64,000 nucleotides of DNA from Phylloscopus collybita (GCA_027886175.1 JAJNNQ010000024.1:30111001-30175000), one strand, 5' to 3'; shown: positions 24,792 through 38,574, counted from the first letter of the stretch. Notes: generated by a model from the sequence alone, not told the origin. Made by a program: numbers and translations.

Positions 24792-27700
24792 GTAAGGCTT
24801 TGTAAATAGAGTTGGAGTCTTTTTTGGACAAACCTTGATGCAATGTGATGGTTACTGTAGCAAGCTATGAAAATCAAGACATCTTCAAAGCAGCCTTAGT
24901 AATTAAGATGAAATAGAATAATCATGAGATGTCTTAAATGACACTGTAAAACAGAGGCAGCTGGTAACTGTGAGCACTTCTGTGACATACTACTCTAAAA
25001 AAAACCCCTCCGTAATATATTCAGTGAATTAGCTGTAGTTTGCAGCACTGTATGCAGGATTTTGAAAAACTGAGATGCTGATTGTAAGATGGGAGCTACA
25101 GCAGCAGATCAGATGATAAATCAAAAATTCAGTTTCTGTTATTTTCAGGAAACTCAGAGAAGACAAGGAGATACAGTAAGAGTCAGAGGAGAGGCAAGAG
25201 CATGGCAGAAGTGCTTATTTTTAAATTAAATGAGTTTTGTAGATCGAGACTGCAAACTATGTTGGCAATCTAGACTGAATGAATGATGAAGTAAGAATTA
25301 CAGGAGTTAAAGGTACTATTGTACCATTTAGTCTTGTGACTGCTTAGCAATTTTTATTCATTAATATATTTTATTTTTATTTTATGACTTAGATCTTAAC
25401 CAATAGCTCTGAGATTCTTTACACTGGGCACCTTTCAGAAAAGTATGTTAATGAGATTGTTACCAGAGCATAAAATAGAACCTGAGCCCAAAGAGAAAAA
25501 AAACCATGGTTTGGACCATTACCCCCTCTTTATTTTTTTCCCTCAAACTGCAACGAAACTGGACCTATTATTTTAAAGCACTTGTTGAACTCAAACCAAG
25601 ACCAAACCCATTTCCTAGTTAAAAGTGAAAATTTGCTTGACTGTGTGTACCAAGGACAGCACAGAGACCTCTGACATGTCTGAGGAGCAGCAGAGCAGCT
25701 CCATGTCACAGCCTGCTGATCTGCCTGTCTCCCACAGGACTCTCCAAAATGCCCAGCACAAGATGCTGATGCTGAGCTATCCTGAACAATCTCACCAGCC
25801 CATTTCAGCACCTGGAATTTTTGGGTTTCTCTCAGATGAGCTATGGCTACATTGCACCAAGTAGAGAGGAGCAAGAACCATTGCTGATCCGGGTCTTTTA
25901 GTGGGGAGTGCAGCACAGGTTTCCCACCAGCAGTGTCCTGTGTTACCTGTGTCTCACTACTCTGAAGTCTCCCTGCTCCTCCTGTAGCAGCTTTAATGCA
26001 TTTCACCTGACATAAATTGCACAAGCAAATTTTGGTGCCACTTTACTGCCTGTGTGCAGCACAGATTTTCCAGGCAAGGGGGAGGCCTGATGGTGCAACA
26101 GCTTCTCTTGATCTCCATGGCCCTGCATGTCAGGTGTAGGGAGCTGAGGAGAAGCTGATGTGCTGTTCTGAGAACCTGAGCAACAGGCATGCTCAGAAGA
26201 AAGGCAAGGAGCACGGATTGGAGTTCTTGCCCAACTGATGCCCTAATACTGTGGATTTATTCTTTTCAGCATAAAGCAACTCCAACCTGTTCAGTAACTC
26301 TGAAATAGTGGTTATTGCCATGAAACACCACAGCCTCATCCAGATGATCCCCCAGGTAGGAAATACAGTCAGTAGCTTCCTAATGGTCACAGTTACATCT
26401 TTCCGTTGTTGGGCTTATCCAACAAGTCAGTGGTTTCATAGAAAATCTTACTTCTCCTCATGTCTTATACTAAGGATTTGAAGTTTACCAGGATTGCCCT
26501 GGAATCAAAGTGCCCCTGTAAAATCCATGTGAACTTGTTCAAGGTCACCTCAAAAGTAGGTGTTGCTTATGCTCACTATTAGAGTTATTGATGAAGATTT
26601 CATCTACACTTTTAATTCTCCCTTTCTGCCTGCCCTGAGCTGTACCATACTCACTGCTCTCCTCATTTAAAGCTTGGCTGGCAACTTGTCTGTACAAGGT
26701 CAGCCCAAATGGCAACTGCAGAGCAGGAGTGCCATGAAGGACAGTGACCCACTGTGCCGAGTGCCAAGGGGGTCACTCAAGCTGTAGCTGACCCTGCTGT
26801 GGAGGTTGAGGTGTAGAGTCTGACTTATTCAGAGGTCCCCATGATTCTAGGTGGTGGCATTCTTGGATTTGCTTTTTATTTTGTATCTAAGGAGAGGACT
26901 TAAGAAAACTTTGGCTCATGAGATTCATATACAAATGCAGTACAGTATGGTTTCTCGTGGCATAGTGATTTTGTCCTCACCTCCACGAAATAAAATTATC
27001 TGTTTAGCAAAAGGAGACCCAAGCCTGATTTCTTGACAAGGTTGTTAAGCAATCAGTGATGGAGGAAGAACAGTGCATGAAAGGAAAAGAAACTCACTAG
27101 TTTAAGAAGACTTCCTTGTTGTCCTAGAAAATGTCATTCTACAGCTGGATCTGCCAGGGTTTTTGTGAAGGAGGCATGCAACTGCAAGTGAAACACAAGA
27201 ACCTGAGCCTCTCTCTATGCTAGGTATTTTTTGCTTGGCATTTACATATTTGGATAAAATACCATATTTAATTCCATATATTTTCATCTTTCTAAACATT
27301 AATTCTACATCTGCCAAGGACAAGCAATAGTATTTTTCAACCTCAAGTGCTCCTCTAGTACTGCAAAGATAAATTCATTACTGTGAACACAATCAGATCT
27401 AAGATAGTAAATATACTGACATGAAAATTCTTATATTGTAAGAAAATTAATAACTGTATTCCCCTCAAGATTTCAGTATGATAAAGATGAGATAAACATG
27501 ATATACTAGGTAACAAGGATTAAAATAAGTAGGGGACATTGCCTATCTGCCCTATGCACTTCACCAAAAGTATTCACATTCCTTCTGTTGTAACATTATA
27601 TATAACTTCAGCATTCTTGGCTCCAGCATTTGGATGTGAACTTTCATGAGATTTTTTTTTAGGAGCTTGTTATCATATTGTAAAATTTAGAAAGATTGTG

Positions 27701-30700
27701 TTATGCTCATTTGCAATCTCATCTCAGAGGCACTCTTTAGGGTCATTATCTGGGTTTCTGGTGGCCCTCTTTGATGTTTCATCAAACTGGGAGGTATTCC
27801 TTGATTCTGTGCAAAGAGCTCAGGTACAATGTATGACCTTAGTATGTCAAATGGTCAGTCACATGCCAAATGAGAAAACATTTGTATAATTTTGGCTCGT
27901 TGACTGCAAATTAATTAAATATATGTCTCCTGAAAATGAATTTTAATTGTTTTATAAACTGTAAGTTATTATCACTGAAGAGGTCCACTCCAGACACAGA
28001 CATAGTTAAAATAGCAGCTGTATATTTTTAAACCTTACTTGATTTGCAGTCATCATGGTCTAAAAATAAAGATTTACCAAAGTGGACAGACTGTGGACTG
28101 TAATGTGAATTCTTTCTTTACACAGTAGCTTGAAAATGATTGAAGTAATCATTTCTGGTTAGGTTTTTTGGGGTTGTTTGTTTGTTTGTTTGTTTCCTAA
28201 CCCAGACCTTGAGAAACTTTGCAAATTGCAGGGAATTGAGAAGCTATGAGTTTAGAGAAATGTCTTGTCACCTGACTTATCTGTGTCACCTGCCTCTGGA
28301 TGTTATGTATCAAACCTACTGAGGCAAAATTTGTAAACTTTCTGCTGAGTGTTTTCAGTCTGTAGTTTGTGTACTTGCAATAATACCATTACAAACCACA
28401 GGGCCGACTAAATTATCAATTAAAATACAGAGCTCCTCATTACTGGCATGTCAGAATAGAAGAAGCATTCAAACCCTGATAAATATCAGAAAGAAACTCT
28501 CTGTCCCTTCTTCCTGTCCTCTATGTTCACAGATTTGACAATGAGAAGAGAGGAATAGATATCTTTTGTCTAAAAAGAACAGCATATACAAGTTAGAGAT
28601 GAGGTAAACTAAACTAAAAATGCCTGAATAATGAGAAAGACTGATTCTGCATCTGGATGCTGTGATATGGTCACTTTTCATAAACAAAGAATGTTTTTTC
28701 TTTTTCTACACATGATTTGGATGGGGTTTATTAGAGCATACAACAGTGTGAAAGCAGGCTTCTCTCCAAAAACTTTGCCATCTGTCCTTTCTGTGTTTTA
28801 GAGAACAATAAGGCCTATGCCTCTAATGTAGGGGTTTTTTTATCAACTATTCCTCCCCAAGAGTTACTTTGCAGTGGAAAGTATTGTTCACAGAGTCCTG
28901 TTTTTATTGCAGTGTAATGTACCCAGCCTTCCTCTGACCTTATGCAAGTCATGGCTGGGGCTATTTTTAGAGATTATATTTGCAGCAAAATGCTACAAGA
29001 ATGAGAGCAGCAAGGATGCCGCCAATGTGAAATAAATCCATCTGTATCTCCTGCTTCTCTGAGCTGCATAAAAGTATTTGTAACTGACCAGCTTAAAGCA
29101 GGACAGGTGCCACCCCAAACCACATGTATTTAAGGGCTTGGTGTGGCTGAGGCCGCCCTGGCCAGCACCCTGGTGTCACCTCTGTGCAGAAGCCAGTGCT
29201 TCCCAAGGCAAGGCAGGGATGTTATAATGGGAAATCACAAAGTTTTATTCTCTGCATTGCTGTCTTGAGCTCTTTCCCTGCAAAGGTGAAGGCACCTGAG
29301 CCTTATACTTGAGAGTGTAAGTTTGTGTCTCAGTAAAGGGACTACGAAAGGTGTGTCCTTACTCTGCAGGGCCAAGAGGGAATGGGGTTGATTCATTAGG
29401 AGGTGTAAGCAGGTATTGATCAGCATTGGAAATTGCAAAAGATGGAACAAAGTTGTGTTGAGCAATTAATGCACATCAAATTTTCAAATGTGAGTGTTGG
29501 TATTTATTGCAGGGATGCACAAGCATTGCCTTTCCCAGACATCTTTCCTTCTCCAGTGTCGTTCATGGCTTCCACTGCCAGGGTGTAAAGGTGTTAAGGA
29601 CACAAAGTTAAGAGAACACCTTCGAGAAGGAGAGAGGAAGTTCTTCACATAGAATCCCAGAGCCTGAGCCTGCTTCCTCTGCAGCACACCTCTCCTCAGG
29701 GCTAGGTCACTTAACCCTGAGTTTGCAAAAGAAAACATATTTAGGTAAACACTACTGTGGTTTTTTAATCCTAGGAAAAATAAATTCTAAACTATTTTAC
29801 CAATATCTGTCTTTTCTCAGGGCCAAGTGAGAGTCTATTTGGCCTGTGGTGGTTCCTACTGCATGAAGTGTGTGGGAGGAAGATTGGTCAAATTTTTTTT
29901 TTCCTATTTTCACATAAAAAAGAAAAGCACCCTGGCTCCTCTTTGAAACCAAAACTTGAGTTCCTACTTATCGTTAACTTTTCTCTTTTCACAAAGATTC
30001 ACAGTGATTCCAGAACCAGGCTGGAATGCAGCTCCTATAGTAAGGAACAAGAAGTCAAAAGCTGGGAGGTTTCTGCTTGCAGCAGAAGTAGAACTTGGCC
30101 CTTCTATGGGCCAAGTTACTGATAGCAGTTGAAGATATCCAGGGAAGTCGTGACCAAGCAGCCTCTAGTTCTGTAAGCCAACAATGGGAGTGTAAGGGTA
30201 AATTAGGAAAGCAGAGTAAAGGAGGCCAAGGAAATTAGCTCTTACCCAGGCTGTTTTCCACACTGGCAACAGGGATCCTGAAGATAATCCTCACTCTTGA
30301 GCTTGCTGGTGTAGAGCAAAGGGAGGTTCTTTTGTGCAACAATCATGTCCTTTTGGGGAGATGAGAAGAGGCCTAGGCCAAATCTAGAGAGGAAAAAGGA
30401 ATGTCACTTTTCCTACTCAGTGTTGAGGAAGTGGGATGCTCCTTCACTGTGCCCCTAGCAGTCTTGATTTCAGCACCCTGGTGAAATATTGGGACAGAAG
30501 ACAGCTCATACCCTGGCTGCCTAAACTAAGGAGAAAAGACCTTATCTGTATCAGTGCTGCTACCAGGCCATGCTGTACCATGGGGATCAGAGGTGACTGT
30601 ATGGAGCTGGCAGTCACTTTCTCACAGCCCCATTCCCACTAGGAGTGCATGTGAGCACCTCCTGCCTGGAAACCAAGTATGGGCAGGGTCTGTGGCCATC

Positions 30701-33372
30701 CTTGTTCCTTCAGACAATAACTCTTGTCTTCTCTTTGCCACACACAGCACCGGGCCCAGAAAGCTCCCCCTGGGCAACACAGGCACTGTGAGCGATGTTT
30801 CAGCCGGCACTGCCGCGCGCCCATTGAGATCTCCGTGTCCTGCATGGTGATCACCTGCCGCCTCCACTGCGGGGCCACCTTCCACATGTGCAAGGAGGAG
30901 GAGCACAAGTTACTCTGCCCCTTGGAGCAGGTGTCCTGCCTCAACTCAGCCTATGGCTGCCCTTTCTCCATGGCCCGCTTCAAGCTGGGGAAGCACCTGC
31001 AGGTCTGTCCAGCCAGTGTTGTCTGCTGCTCCATGGAGTGGAACCGCTGGCCAAACGTGGATTCAGACACAACCCTGCACAGGAATATTATGAAAGAGAC
31101 CTTGAACGAAGAGTGCCTGGACACAGCTTTGGCACTCAGAGACCAGAAGATACTTTTCAGGACTTTGAAAATGGCTGAATTATTTCCAGAGTGGAGAAAA
31201 AAGGATGAACTGGAAGAGCTAATGGATCAAGCCATGGGTGGGGAAGCAGGTGCTGTGGGAGGGGCTGCCTGTGGTTCCCAAGAGGGCAATGACCAGTCTG
31301 AGCTCAGCCAACGTGAGCGGGAAGATTTGGCAAAGGACAAAGAGGGAATGGATCTGGGGAGTTACAAAACCTGGGAGAACATTTTCAGCAAAGAACTTCT
31401 GGCTTGTCAGGTAACGGGCTCAGCAGCCAGCACAGGACAAAAGACAGAGGAGGCTTCCAAGAAAACAGCATCGGCCTCTCATGCTGCCAGCTCCACAGAG
31501 AAGGCAAAGGGAGGACCTGATGGTGCAGAAGAGGGAAAGGGCCAAAAGTCTGAACAGGTAACACCGAGTAGAGAACTGAATGGACTGGCTCCATGGCAAG
31601 AAGGGGTCCTGGAGAGGCTGAAGAAGGAAGTCGGTGTAGCTGACTACAACATGTATCTGGTACATCACGGGGGAATGCTCATCCGCTTTGGCCAGATGGC
31701 TGCTTGCACTCCCAGAGAGAAAGACTTTGTCTATGGGAACTTGGAAGCCCAGGAGGTGAAGACTGTCTACACCTTCAAAGTGCCTGTTAGTTACTGTGGC
31801 AAAAGAGCACGACTAGGAGATGCGCTGGGCCACAAGATGCCAACTTCAGATAAGTCAGTGGATACCTCAGAACTGGGAATAAAGGTAGAAGAACTACCTA
31901 AGACAAACGTAGTTGAAGCCACACTGCTGTGTGCTCTGGAAAAAGAGCTGAAAGGCCATGAGATCTCTGAAGCAAGAGGTATCGATGGACTCTTTGTGGA
32001 TTTTGCAACACAGACATACAGCTTTCCTTTGGAGCCCTTCTCCTCCAGAGCAGCTCTAGCAGATATTCTGGATGAAAACAGCCAACCAGAACTGCACATG
32101 GAGCTCTACACAGAATGTGTAACCAGAAGACACAACAAAAGCAGTTCAGCTTTCACGTTCACTTGCAGTCATTTCTTTAGGAGGGATGAGTTCCCATCCC
32201 ACTTCAAGAACGTGCACGCTGATATCCAGTCATGCCTGGATGGATGGTTCCAGCATCGCTGCCCACTGGCTTACTTGGGATGTCCTTTTGTCCAAAATCC
32301 CTTCCGCCCCGAGGGACTTAAGGCCAAGGTTATTTACAGCAAGCCTCTCAAGACATTTGCTATTAAGCCGGAGGTGGACACCATTCTTGCTGAACCGGGC
32401 AAGTGCAATTATTCCACAGTGGATAGTCGAGGGAGGAACAAGGACTTGCTGAGCAGCCTCCCAGTGGAAGTGCTCAAGTACATTGCAGGATTCCTGGACA
32501 GCTTCAGTTTATCTCAGCTATCACAAGTGTCAGTGCTCATGAGGGACATCTGTGCCACTCTTCTTCAAGAGAGGGGAATGGTCCTGCTGGTCTGGGAGAA
32601 AAAAAGATATTCCCATGGTGGTACCTCTTGGAAAGCTCGCAAAAAGGCAAGTGACTGTGACACTGGGAAAAAGAGTCATTAATTCTCTTCAGATAAAACA
32701 TGGGAATGACAAGAAAAGCTGCATATAAATGTGCAGATGTGGGGAAGGTTCATGAGGTTGTGAATTTGCACAGGGATTTGTTACCAGGGGCCAGGGCTGT
32801 AGAGTGCAGTACATCCAGCAAAAGGATGAAGGTGTACCTAGACATTTTCTGACTAGCTGAAAGTCCCCACCCAAGCTCATCTTGGGTAACCCTTTTGCAT
32901 GTGCACCATTTCTAGGCACTGAGAACTAAGAATTCCTGATATTTAAGTATTGCCTTTCCCATTAAAAATGGCAGATGATAACTCAAGCAGCAAAACCAGC
33001 AAGTACGAGGTACATAACAATACAGACCCCATTTTCACTTGCTATGCCAGCCCTGCACAATCAGACATTCATTAGAGTGTCCAAAGTGAGCAATGCACAC
33101 CCACTGTAAGCGCAGACAGGTGTTTAAAAATCCTCGTTTTCTCTCCCCAACTGCTGTTCCCTCTCTTGCATTAGATCTGGCAGTTCAGCAGCCTGTTCTC
33201 CAGAGTTCACAACTGGCAGCGCAGCGACGTCCCGAGCATGTCGGAGCACCTGAGGAATTGTCCCTTCTACCAGGCGGAGCGCAGGACGGAGCCCGTGCTG
33301 CTGACGGGCATGAGCGAATCTCGGGAGCAGACTCGAAAGACTTTGGTCTCTACTTTCAAGCACAGAGTCTGA
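24783..33372 (+). CDS. FBXO40: FBXO40, F-box only protein 40 (three coding exons)
   Basis: FBXO40 is a skeletal-muscle substrate receptor of an SCF (SKP1-CUL1-F-box) E3 ubiquitin ligase. It is known in mammals to target IRS1 after IGF1 signalling. Coding exons 24783-24791, 30748-32646 and 33175-33372 join in frame to 701 residues (human about 709). Residues 16-100 hold a Cys/His-rich TRAF-type zinc finger (HCERCFSRHC, HCGATFHMCKEEEHKLLCP, HLQVCPASVVCCSMEWNRW). A second Cys/His segment (FTCSHFFRRDEF, HFKNVH, HRCPLAYLGC) lies near residues 470-515. The F-box is about residues 570-615 (SLPVEVLKYIAGFLDSFSLS, then QVSVLMRDICATLLQERGM). The middle (about 170-290) is acidic and low in complexity, as in the family. 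The last intron uses a GC donor. The C-terminus ends VSTFKHRV, a few residues shorter than the recalled human tail. The weakest point is the start: the three-codon exon is predicted, not proven. Confidence 0.94.
24792..30747 (+). other. FBXO40 intron (if the three-codon exon is right)
   Basis: About 6 kb without a recognised gene. It contains a (GTTT)5 run at 28176-28195. At about 28960-29135 there is a cluster with CTATTTTTAG (perfect MEF2 consensus), CAGGTG and TATTTAA, which would suit a muscle enhancer or an alternative promoter. There is no experimental support for that here. Confidence 0.55.
28176..28195. repeat. (GTTT)5 microsatellite
   Basis: It is a perfect tetranucleotide run in the predicted FBXO40 intron. 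Confidence 0.9.
30748..32646 (+). CDS. FBXO40: FBXO40 main coding exon (residues 4-636)
   Basis: The acceptor is TTGCCACACACAG|CACCGG after a CT-rich tract. The open frame runs 633 codons to AAAAAG|GCAAGT. The frame extends upstream only into the pyrimidine tract and has no ATG there, so translation must begin in an earlier exon. The next in-frame Met would remove the first zinc-binding cysteines. Past the donor the frame reads into intron and stops at 32680-32682. Confidence 0.96.
33175..33372 (+). CDS. FBXO40: FBXO40 last coding exon
   Basis: The acceptor is CTCTCTTGCATTAG|ATC. It encodes IWQFSSLFSRVHNWQRSDVP, then SMSEHLRNCPFY and ending VSTFKHRV-stop. It matches the human FBXO40 C-terminal exon (IWQFSSLFSKI, MSEHLKSCPF) residue for residue across the junction. 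Confidence 0.94.
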   Translation: MWQFSSLFSRVHNWQRSDVPSMSEHLRNCPFYQAERRTEPVLLTGMSESREQTRKTLVSTFKHRV

Positions 33373-34374
33373 ACAACTCGCTTCCCTTCTGCCATGCTTC
33401 CTTCAGGGCTCTTGAGACGAAGATTTGGGGATTCAGGTGTAAAGATTGTGGCTTCCAACTCTCCTCTGGACGTACAAAATTGGCCTCTCCCCAGCTGCGT
33501 TTGAACCTCTGCGTTTTTCTTTTTCCTGCATTAATTTGTTAAAACTTCAACCACTGCTTACTAACATCACATGCTTTCTGTTTATGTTTCTGTTCCTGGT
33601 TTAATACGGCATCTTGAAGAAAGCAATGAGGATCTTATTTGAAAACAGCGTTTTTACTTCCTTGAAGGTAGGCTGCTGCCCCTGTACCATGTGCCTGAGG
33701 GAAGTAAGAGCAGTTAATGAACTTAGCTCAAATAGACCTGAAACACCTTAGTTTTGTCTGGAAAACCAAGTTCTTGGAGCACAAGTAGATGCCCTCCTGC
33801 CTGGCAGACCTAGGGACTGCTAACCTGCTCTGAGACGTGGGCAAAAGAGAAGGACACCCCAAAATTACATGAATTAATTAGAACTCCAGTGAGAACTTGG
33901 GAATTCACTGCACAGCCACAGACCATCATTTAGGACCCTGACTAGGGCAAGCACACCTAGTTGAGTGCAAGTCTAAAGCTGAGCTCATGGGAGCATTCAA
34001 ACCAAACCAAAGCAAACAAATTTGCTCTTTGTTAGAAGTAACCGAGTAGCAAACAATTTTAGAGACTCAATTGACTTTTTATATTTTAAGCTAACACCTT
34101 TTGTGTTTTATCTGAATATTCATTAAAGCCATTAAAGAATATTTGAAGTCATCTTTAAAATGCCTTACCAACTCAGTTTTGCAGTTGTAAATTGCAAATT
34201 CTAACTGTAAGCAACTGAAAACAGGATGTCAAAGAAATAATAATCTTTTCCATAAAAGAAAAGTAATTCAGTAACCCATTCTGTAACAGTATATGCTTGC
34301 TTCAGTTAAATGGGCTGGAGCATAGACTCTTTTTTTACAGAGCAGAAAAGTGATTAGGATTTGGTTTATCTTTT

Positions 34375-34380
34375 AATAAA
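34375..34380 (+). terminator. candidate FBXO40 poly(A) signal AATAAA
   Basis: AATAAA lies about 1 kb after the stop. Two ATTAAA variants at 34122 and 34131 are earlier alternatives. The true 3' end cannot be decided from sequence. Confidence 0.35.
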
Positions 34381-37300
34381 TACACAACTTAAACCAGAAC
34401 GGGCTTGCTGAGGCAATAGATGAGAGAAAACAGGCATGTTACCAGCAGTGTCTGTCTCTATTTGAACCCATTTCCGTGGTGCTAGTCAGAAATGCCATGG
34501 ATGTGGTGGTGGGTGAGATTCCTCTGGAACAGCCATAAATGTATTTGTCAGCTTAGGACAGCTTCCAGCCACAGGGTGCTCACTCACCCCCTTTCTTTTT
34601 TAAGCTTGTAGCCAGAAGTGTGAGCTCAGGACTGAGGTCTGGCTTTCATCTCTCTGTCTCGGGCAGGAGAACCTTGCTGGGAGCTGGGATACTTGCTGGC
34701 CTGGGCCACTGCTCTCCTCACCAGGGCCAGCAGGTGCAAACTGCCTCAGGCAGGGGGATAAGTGCCACACTTGCCATCCTCGACCTCGGTGCAGATCTGG
34801 GATGAGGTGGCCATGCAAGAAGGAGCCCTCTCTCACCCACAGAGGTTGCTGATGAACCTGAGCTGGGTGCTTGGTAATCAAAGGCATGAATTGCCTGGTG
34901 ATCCAAACCACCCTGAGTGCAGCTTAGCCTTGTCTACACTTGCAGCTTAAGTGGTCCTTGTGAGATTTGTAACCATATGAGGGTGTTTTTCATCTCCAGA
35001 CACACCCTCAGGAGCATACAGTCTGAGCTGTGAGGACAGTGGAATGGTCCTGGGAACAGGAAAAGCAGCACTTTTTATTTTCCCTTTTTTTTTCCTTTTT
35101 TTTTTTAATGCTACTCTATTTTCTGCCCCTAGAGATCTTTTCTGTGAAATCTCACAGTGCTTTAGACATGAAAATTAACTTCTCTGCACAGGTATCCTGC
35201 AGAAAACACAAGCAACACCTCAGGTTTATGGGAAGTGAAGGAAATGAGCACAGGGAACCTAAGCTGGGCCAGGAGCAGTTAGAACCAGACACTTGGATCC
35301 TTCATCCTGAGGCTTAAGCCACTGCACAAAACCAAACTGTCCATACTTTAAAGCTGCTTACAAAACTGCACCTGTCCTTAAAACATTCCATACACAATGA
35401 GCTGCCCAATATTATCTCCTTGTTTTACCCAGCAAAGTTGACAGATGTGAAAACATACAGCCAGAATTCCTAGGTCTCCAGGAATTCCTGAGAGATCTAG
35501 AATCCTAGGTCTCTACATCAGGGCCTCATTCTTCATTTATCATGTATCTGATTTTGAAAGATGCTGAGCACCCAGCTGTAGCTAGCTGCAGACCACAGCA
35601 TCTGCAAATGCATGTCCAAAAATTGGGTGCCAGAATCTGTGCTGGGTGCTTGACATCAGAGCCACTTACTTTTATGGATAATTTGGGGAGGGTGGAAAAA
35701 AATGTTGCTTAAATAATAAGGTTTCAGAGTAGCTAGCGTTCAAGGCTGGCAGGAGACCATGAAAAATTTCAGTCTGTGAACAATCTCTCACATGATCAGC
35801 CACTTAGCTGCTGTAAAGTGCTGTGGGTACCCTGAAATTTTGGCCTGTGTTAGGTGTGAATTTGGCTCATTTTACCTTTAGTGTCAGTGTCACCAGCACC
35901 ACTGCTATTCTGCTCCTGGCTGCCTTCTGTCAGTTCCAGAGGACTTTGTTCTTGTCACTCCCTGCTCCTGGAGACAGCATGACTTCAGTTCCAGCCCTAT
36001 TACAATGGATCCTGCTTGTCCCTCCACAGGAGGCACCTCAGTCAGGCTTCAGGGGATGCAGCCTTTGGAAATACGATGGTTGGTGGTGCAGGTCAGAGTT
36101 AGGAATATTGCAACCTCTCCCTCGTGGGATCAGCCAGGGTGTGCATAAAACATCCAGGAGACTGGATCATTTCCCTGCTGGTATTCCTGCAGGGCATGCT
36201 GGAGAGACACAGAGTGTTCATTCATAGAGAGACATATTAGCTCCTGTGAATATATAGGTGTATTTCTGTAAACTGTAGATTTGATCAAGTAACATCCAGC
36301 ACATCCAGTGAAAGCTGAAGATCCACAGCCAAAATCTTCAGGTTAGTCTGGTTAACCAGATCTGGGAGAGGCAAACCTGTACAGGGACGGGGAGATCACC
36401 CTTCCATTTCTGCATACCCACCTGGCCAATGTCAGCAGGGAGCTGCCTCTCACTTCATCCCAGCCTTACCAAGAGTGGAGAGCTGTGGGCTGGTGTCAGA
36501 TGCAGTTCTATTAATCTAAGGGTCATGCCAAGCTAGCTCAGTATTGATGGTCCTGCCCATTAGCAGAGTCAGCAGGTTTAGGAGCTGGAAGGAACTGAAT
36601 TTTCCTGCACTATGTATCTTGGTGAGCACAAGGCTGGCTTATTTAAAAGGTGGGAGGCTTCAGTTTGGGTTCAGCAAGTTCTTAGCTCCTGGTTTGTAAT
36701 TTGGCCAAGAAAACTTTGGCTAAATTTCATCCTGAGGAATTTGATTAGAAGAAACTGAGCATTTGGTGTTTTTCAAAATAGTCTATTGTTTTGGCAGGGT
36801 TTGAACTGGAAAAGGAGATCGAATTCCAGCAGAGCTTTGAGGTTGCTCTCAGTCCAGCCCCTACACTCTGGATCTTCATGACTTTGATCTTGTTTGTGCT
36901 GTCCACAAGTCCCGTGAAGTGCAAGAGCAATACTCCACACACTCCAGGCTGAAGTGTCTTGCAGTGTTTCCTCTCACTGGAAAAGTGGAAGTGAAATGAA
37001 GGCATCGTGGAAATCAGAAAGGTCAGAGCAGGGCAAAAAACCTCATGATGAGAGAAGACAGAAAACAGAAAAGGTAATGGGTTTGGGTAGAGACCTGCCT
37101 CTTTGTAGGTGGTGTGAGGAGAGGCGAGAGGAGACAGGTAAAAGGGCACAGGAATGAAAGGAGTTGGGGTGTGCTGCCAAAACCAGAGGTTTTCTGGATA
37201 AAAGCATTTCCTTGAGAAAGACTCTGGAAATTCCCAGTTAGTGAGTGCTACACCGTAACATGGGGCAGATGGTGATTTTTAAGGGGTGAAAGGGCAAGTG

Positions 37301-38574
37301 ACCTACTGACATGTATCCTAAGTCTGGGTTGAAGGAAGGAATTTTTTGATGGACCTCCAAGTCCCAAAACTGGGTGAGCACAAATAAGGTGAAGTTTATC
37401 TGAGCAGTGCCTGTTATTTTGTGAAACTCTGTAACTCCTTGTTGCCTTCTTAAGAATAAAAATTATTATGGCATAAAAAATCCATTCAAATTCAGGTCTT
37501 AGCTTGTTTTCTTGACTTCATCACATTAATGTATGTTTCGCCTTCACATCAGGTGTGGCAGTTCGTGTACCCTCATATTTATTATGCTCCTGTCCTCTGC
37601 TCTGCTCTTCACTATCTTTTTCCTGGTTGAAGGCTTTTATTTATACATGGTTTATATTTATTTAATTTTAACCAATATTTTTAGGTTTGATCCCATCTTC
37701 TTTGCACAGCCACTTTCTCCTTCCTGGTTCAGTTTCATTTTTTCATTTACTTAAATTAAAAACTACCTCTTCTTTTAAAAATCCATTTTCCAGATTGATG
37801 CTACATTGTCTCTACAAACATATGAAGAGAAGTTTTCTCCTTAGCCTTCACTTTGTGGCTGTTCATCCAGGTAGCTACAGAGGGGCTTTTGCTTCTTTGT
37901 TTTGCATGTTCCAGAGACACTGCACATCTCTGTCAGAAGTTTTGAGCATCTTTCACATACAGTTTCCTTACCACTGCAGTCCACACTAAAGAGGCTCAAG
38001 TTCCTTGGGGTTTAATTTCTTTCGAAACAAAACATGCATATGCAGTGCAGGCTTATTCTTATTTATCTTCCACTGAACTTATATGTAAGGAAATTATGAT
38101 CATGCGCTCCAAATTTATTTTTGATGGCCACCTGCTCTATGACTTAATTGCTATTTATGACTAACAAACCTTTTGTAGGTTCAGTGATGGTTTGGTGAAG
38201 GAATTTGTCATGTCATGCTGAGAATTATAGGCCTGAGGCCCATTATGATGAGAGATGATTCACTGGTCCATAACTCAAGTTATTTTCCCCATGGCAGCAG
38301 AGTTCTTACTGGGGTTTATCTCTTTTAATATTTGCTCTCTCCCTACATATCCAGGTATGAACTCAAGCAGTTCATGGCTGGCACTGAGCTGCACCTGAGA
38401 AAAGCCTCTTTTAGCTTTCTGAGTTCCATCTAGACAATCTGTAACATCATACATGTGATACTAATGAACTGTTTTTATTTTCCTTTCAGCCAGTCCTGAA
38501 GAGCGGAATTTTTAACCCTGGGGATGACTCTTATGCTGCCATGCTCCTGGTACTTGCCTGATAATCTAGTTTAC

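Noticed and set aside
29228..29245. ATGGGAAATCACAAAG as an alternative FBXO40 start exon (Met-Gly)
   Set aside because: There is no usable donor (AAA|GTTTTA is weak) and the frame hits a stop soon after. The ATGATCAAG|GTAAGG exon fits better.
30582..30600. ATGGGGATCAGAG|GTGACT as an FBXO40 start exon
   Set aside because: The donor phase (1) does not match the phase-0 acceptor of the main exon.
30724..30747. TTG at 30724 as the FBXO40 start
   Set aside because: This stretch is the pyrimidine tract and AG of a splice acceptor. Eukaryotic TTG initiation is unlikely and human alignment stops at the acceptor.
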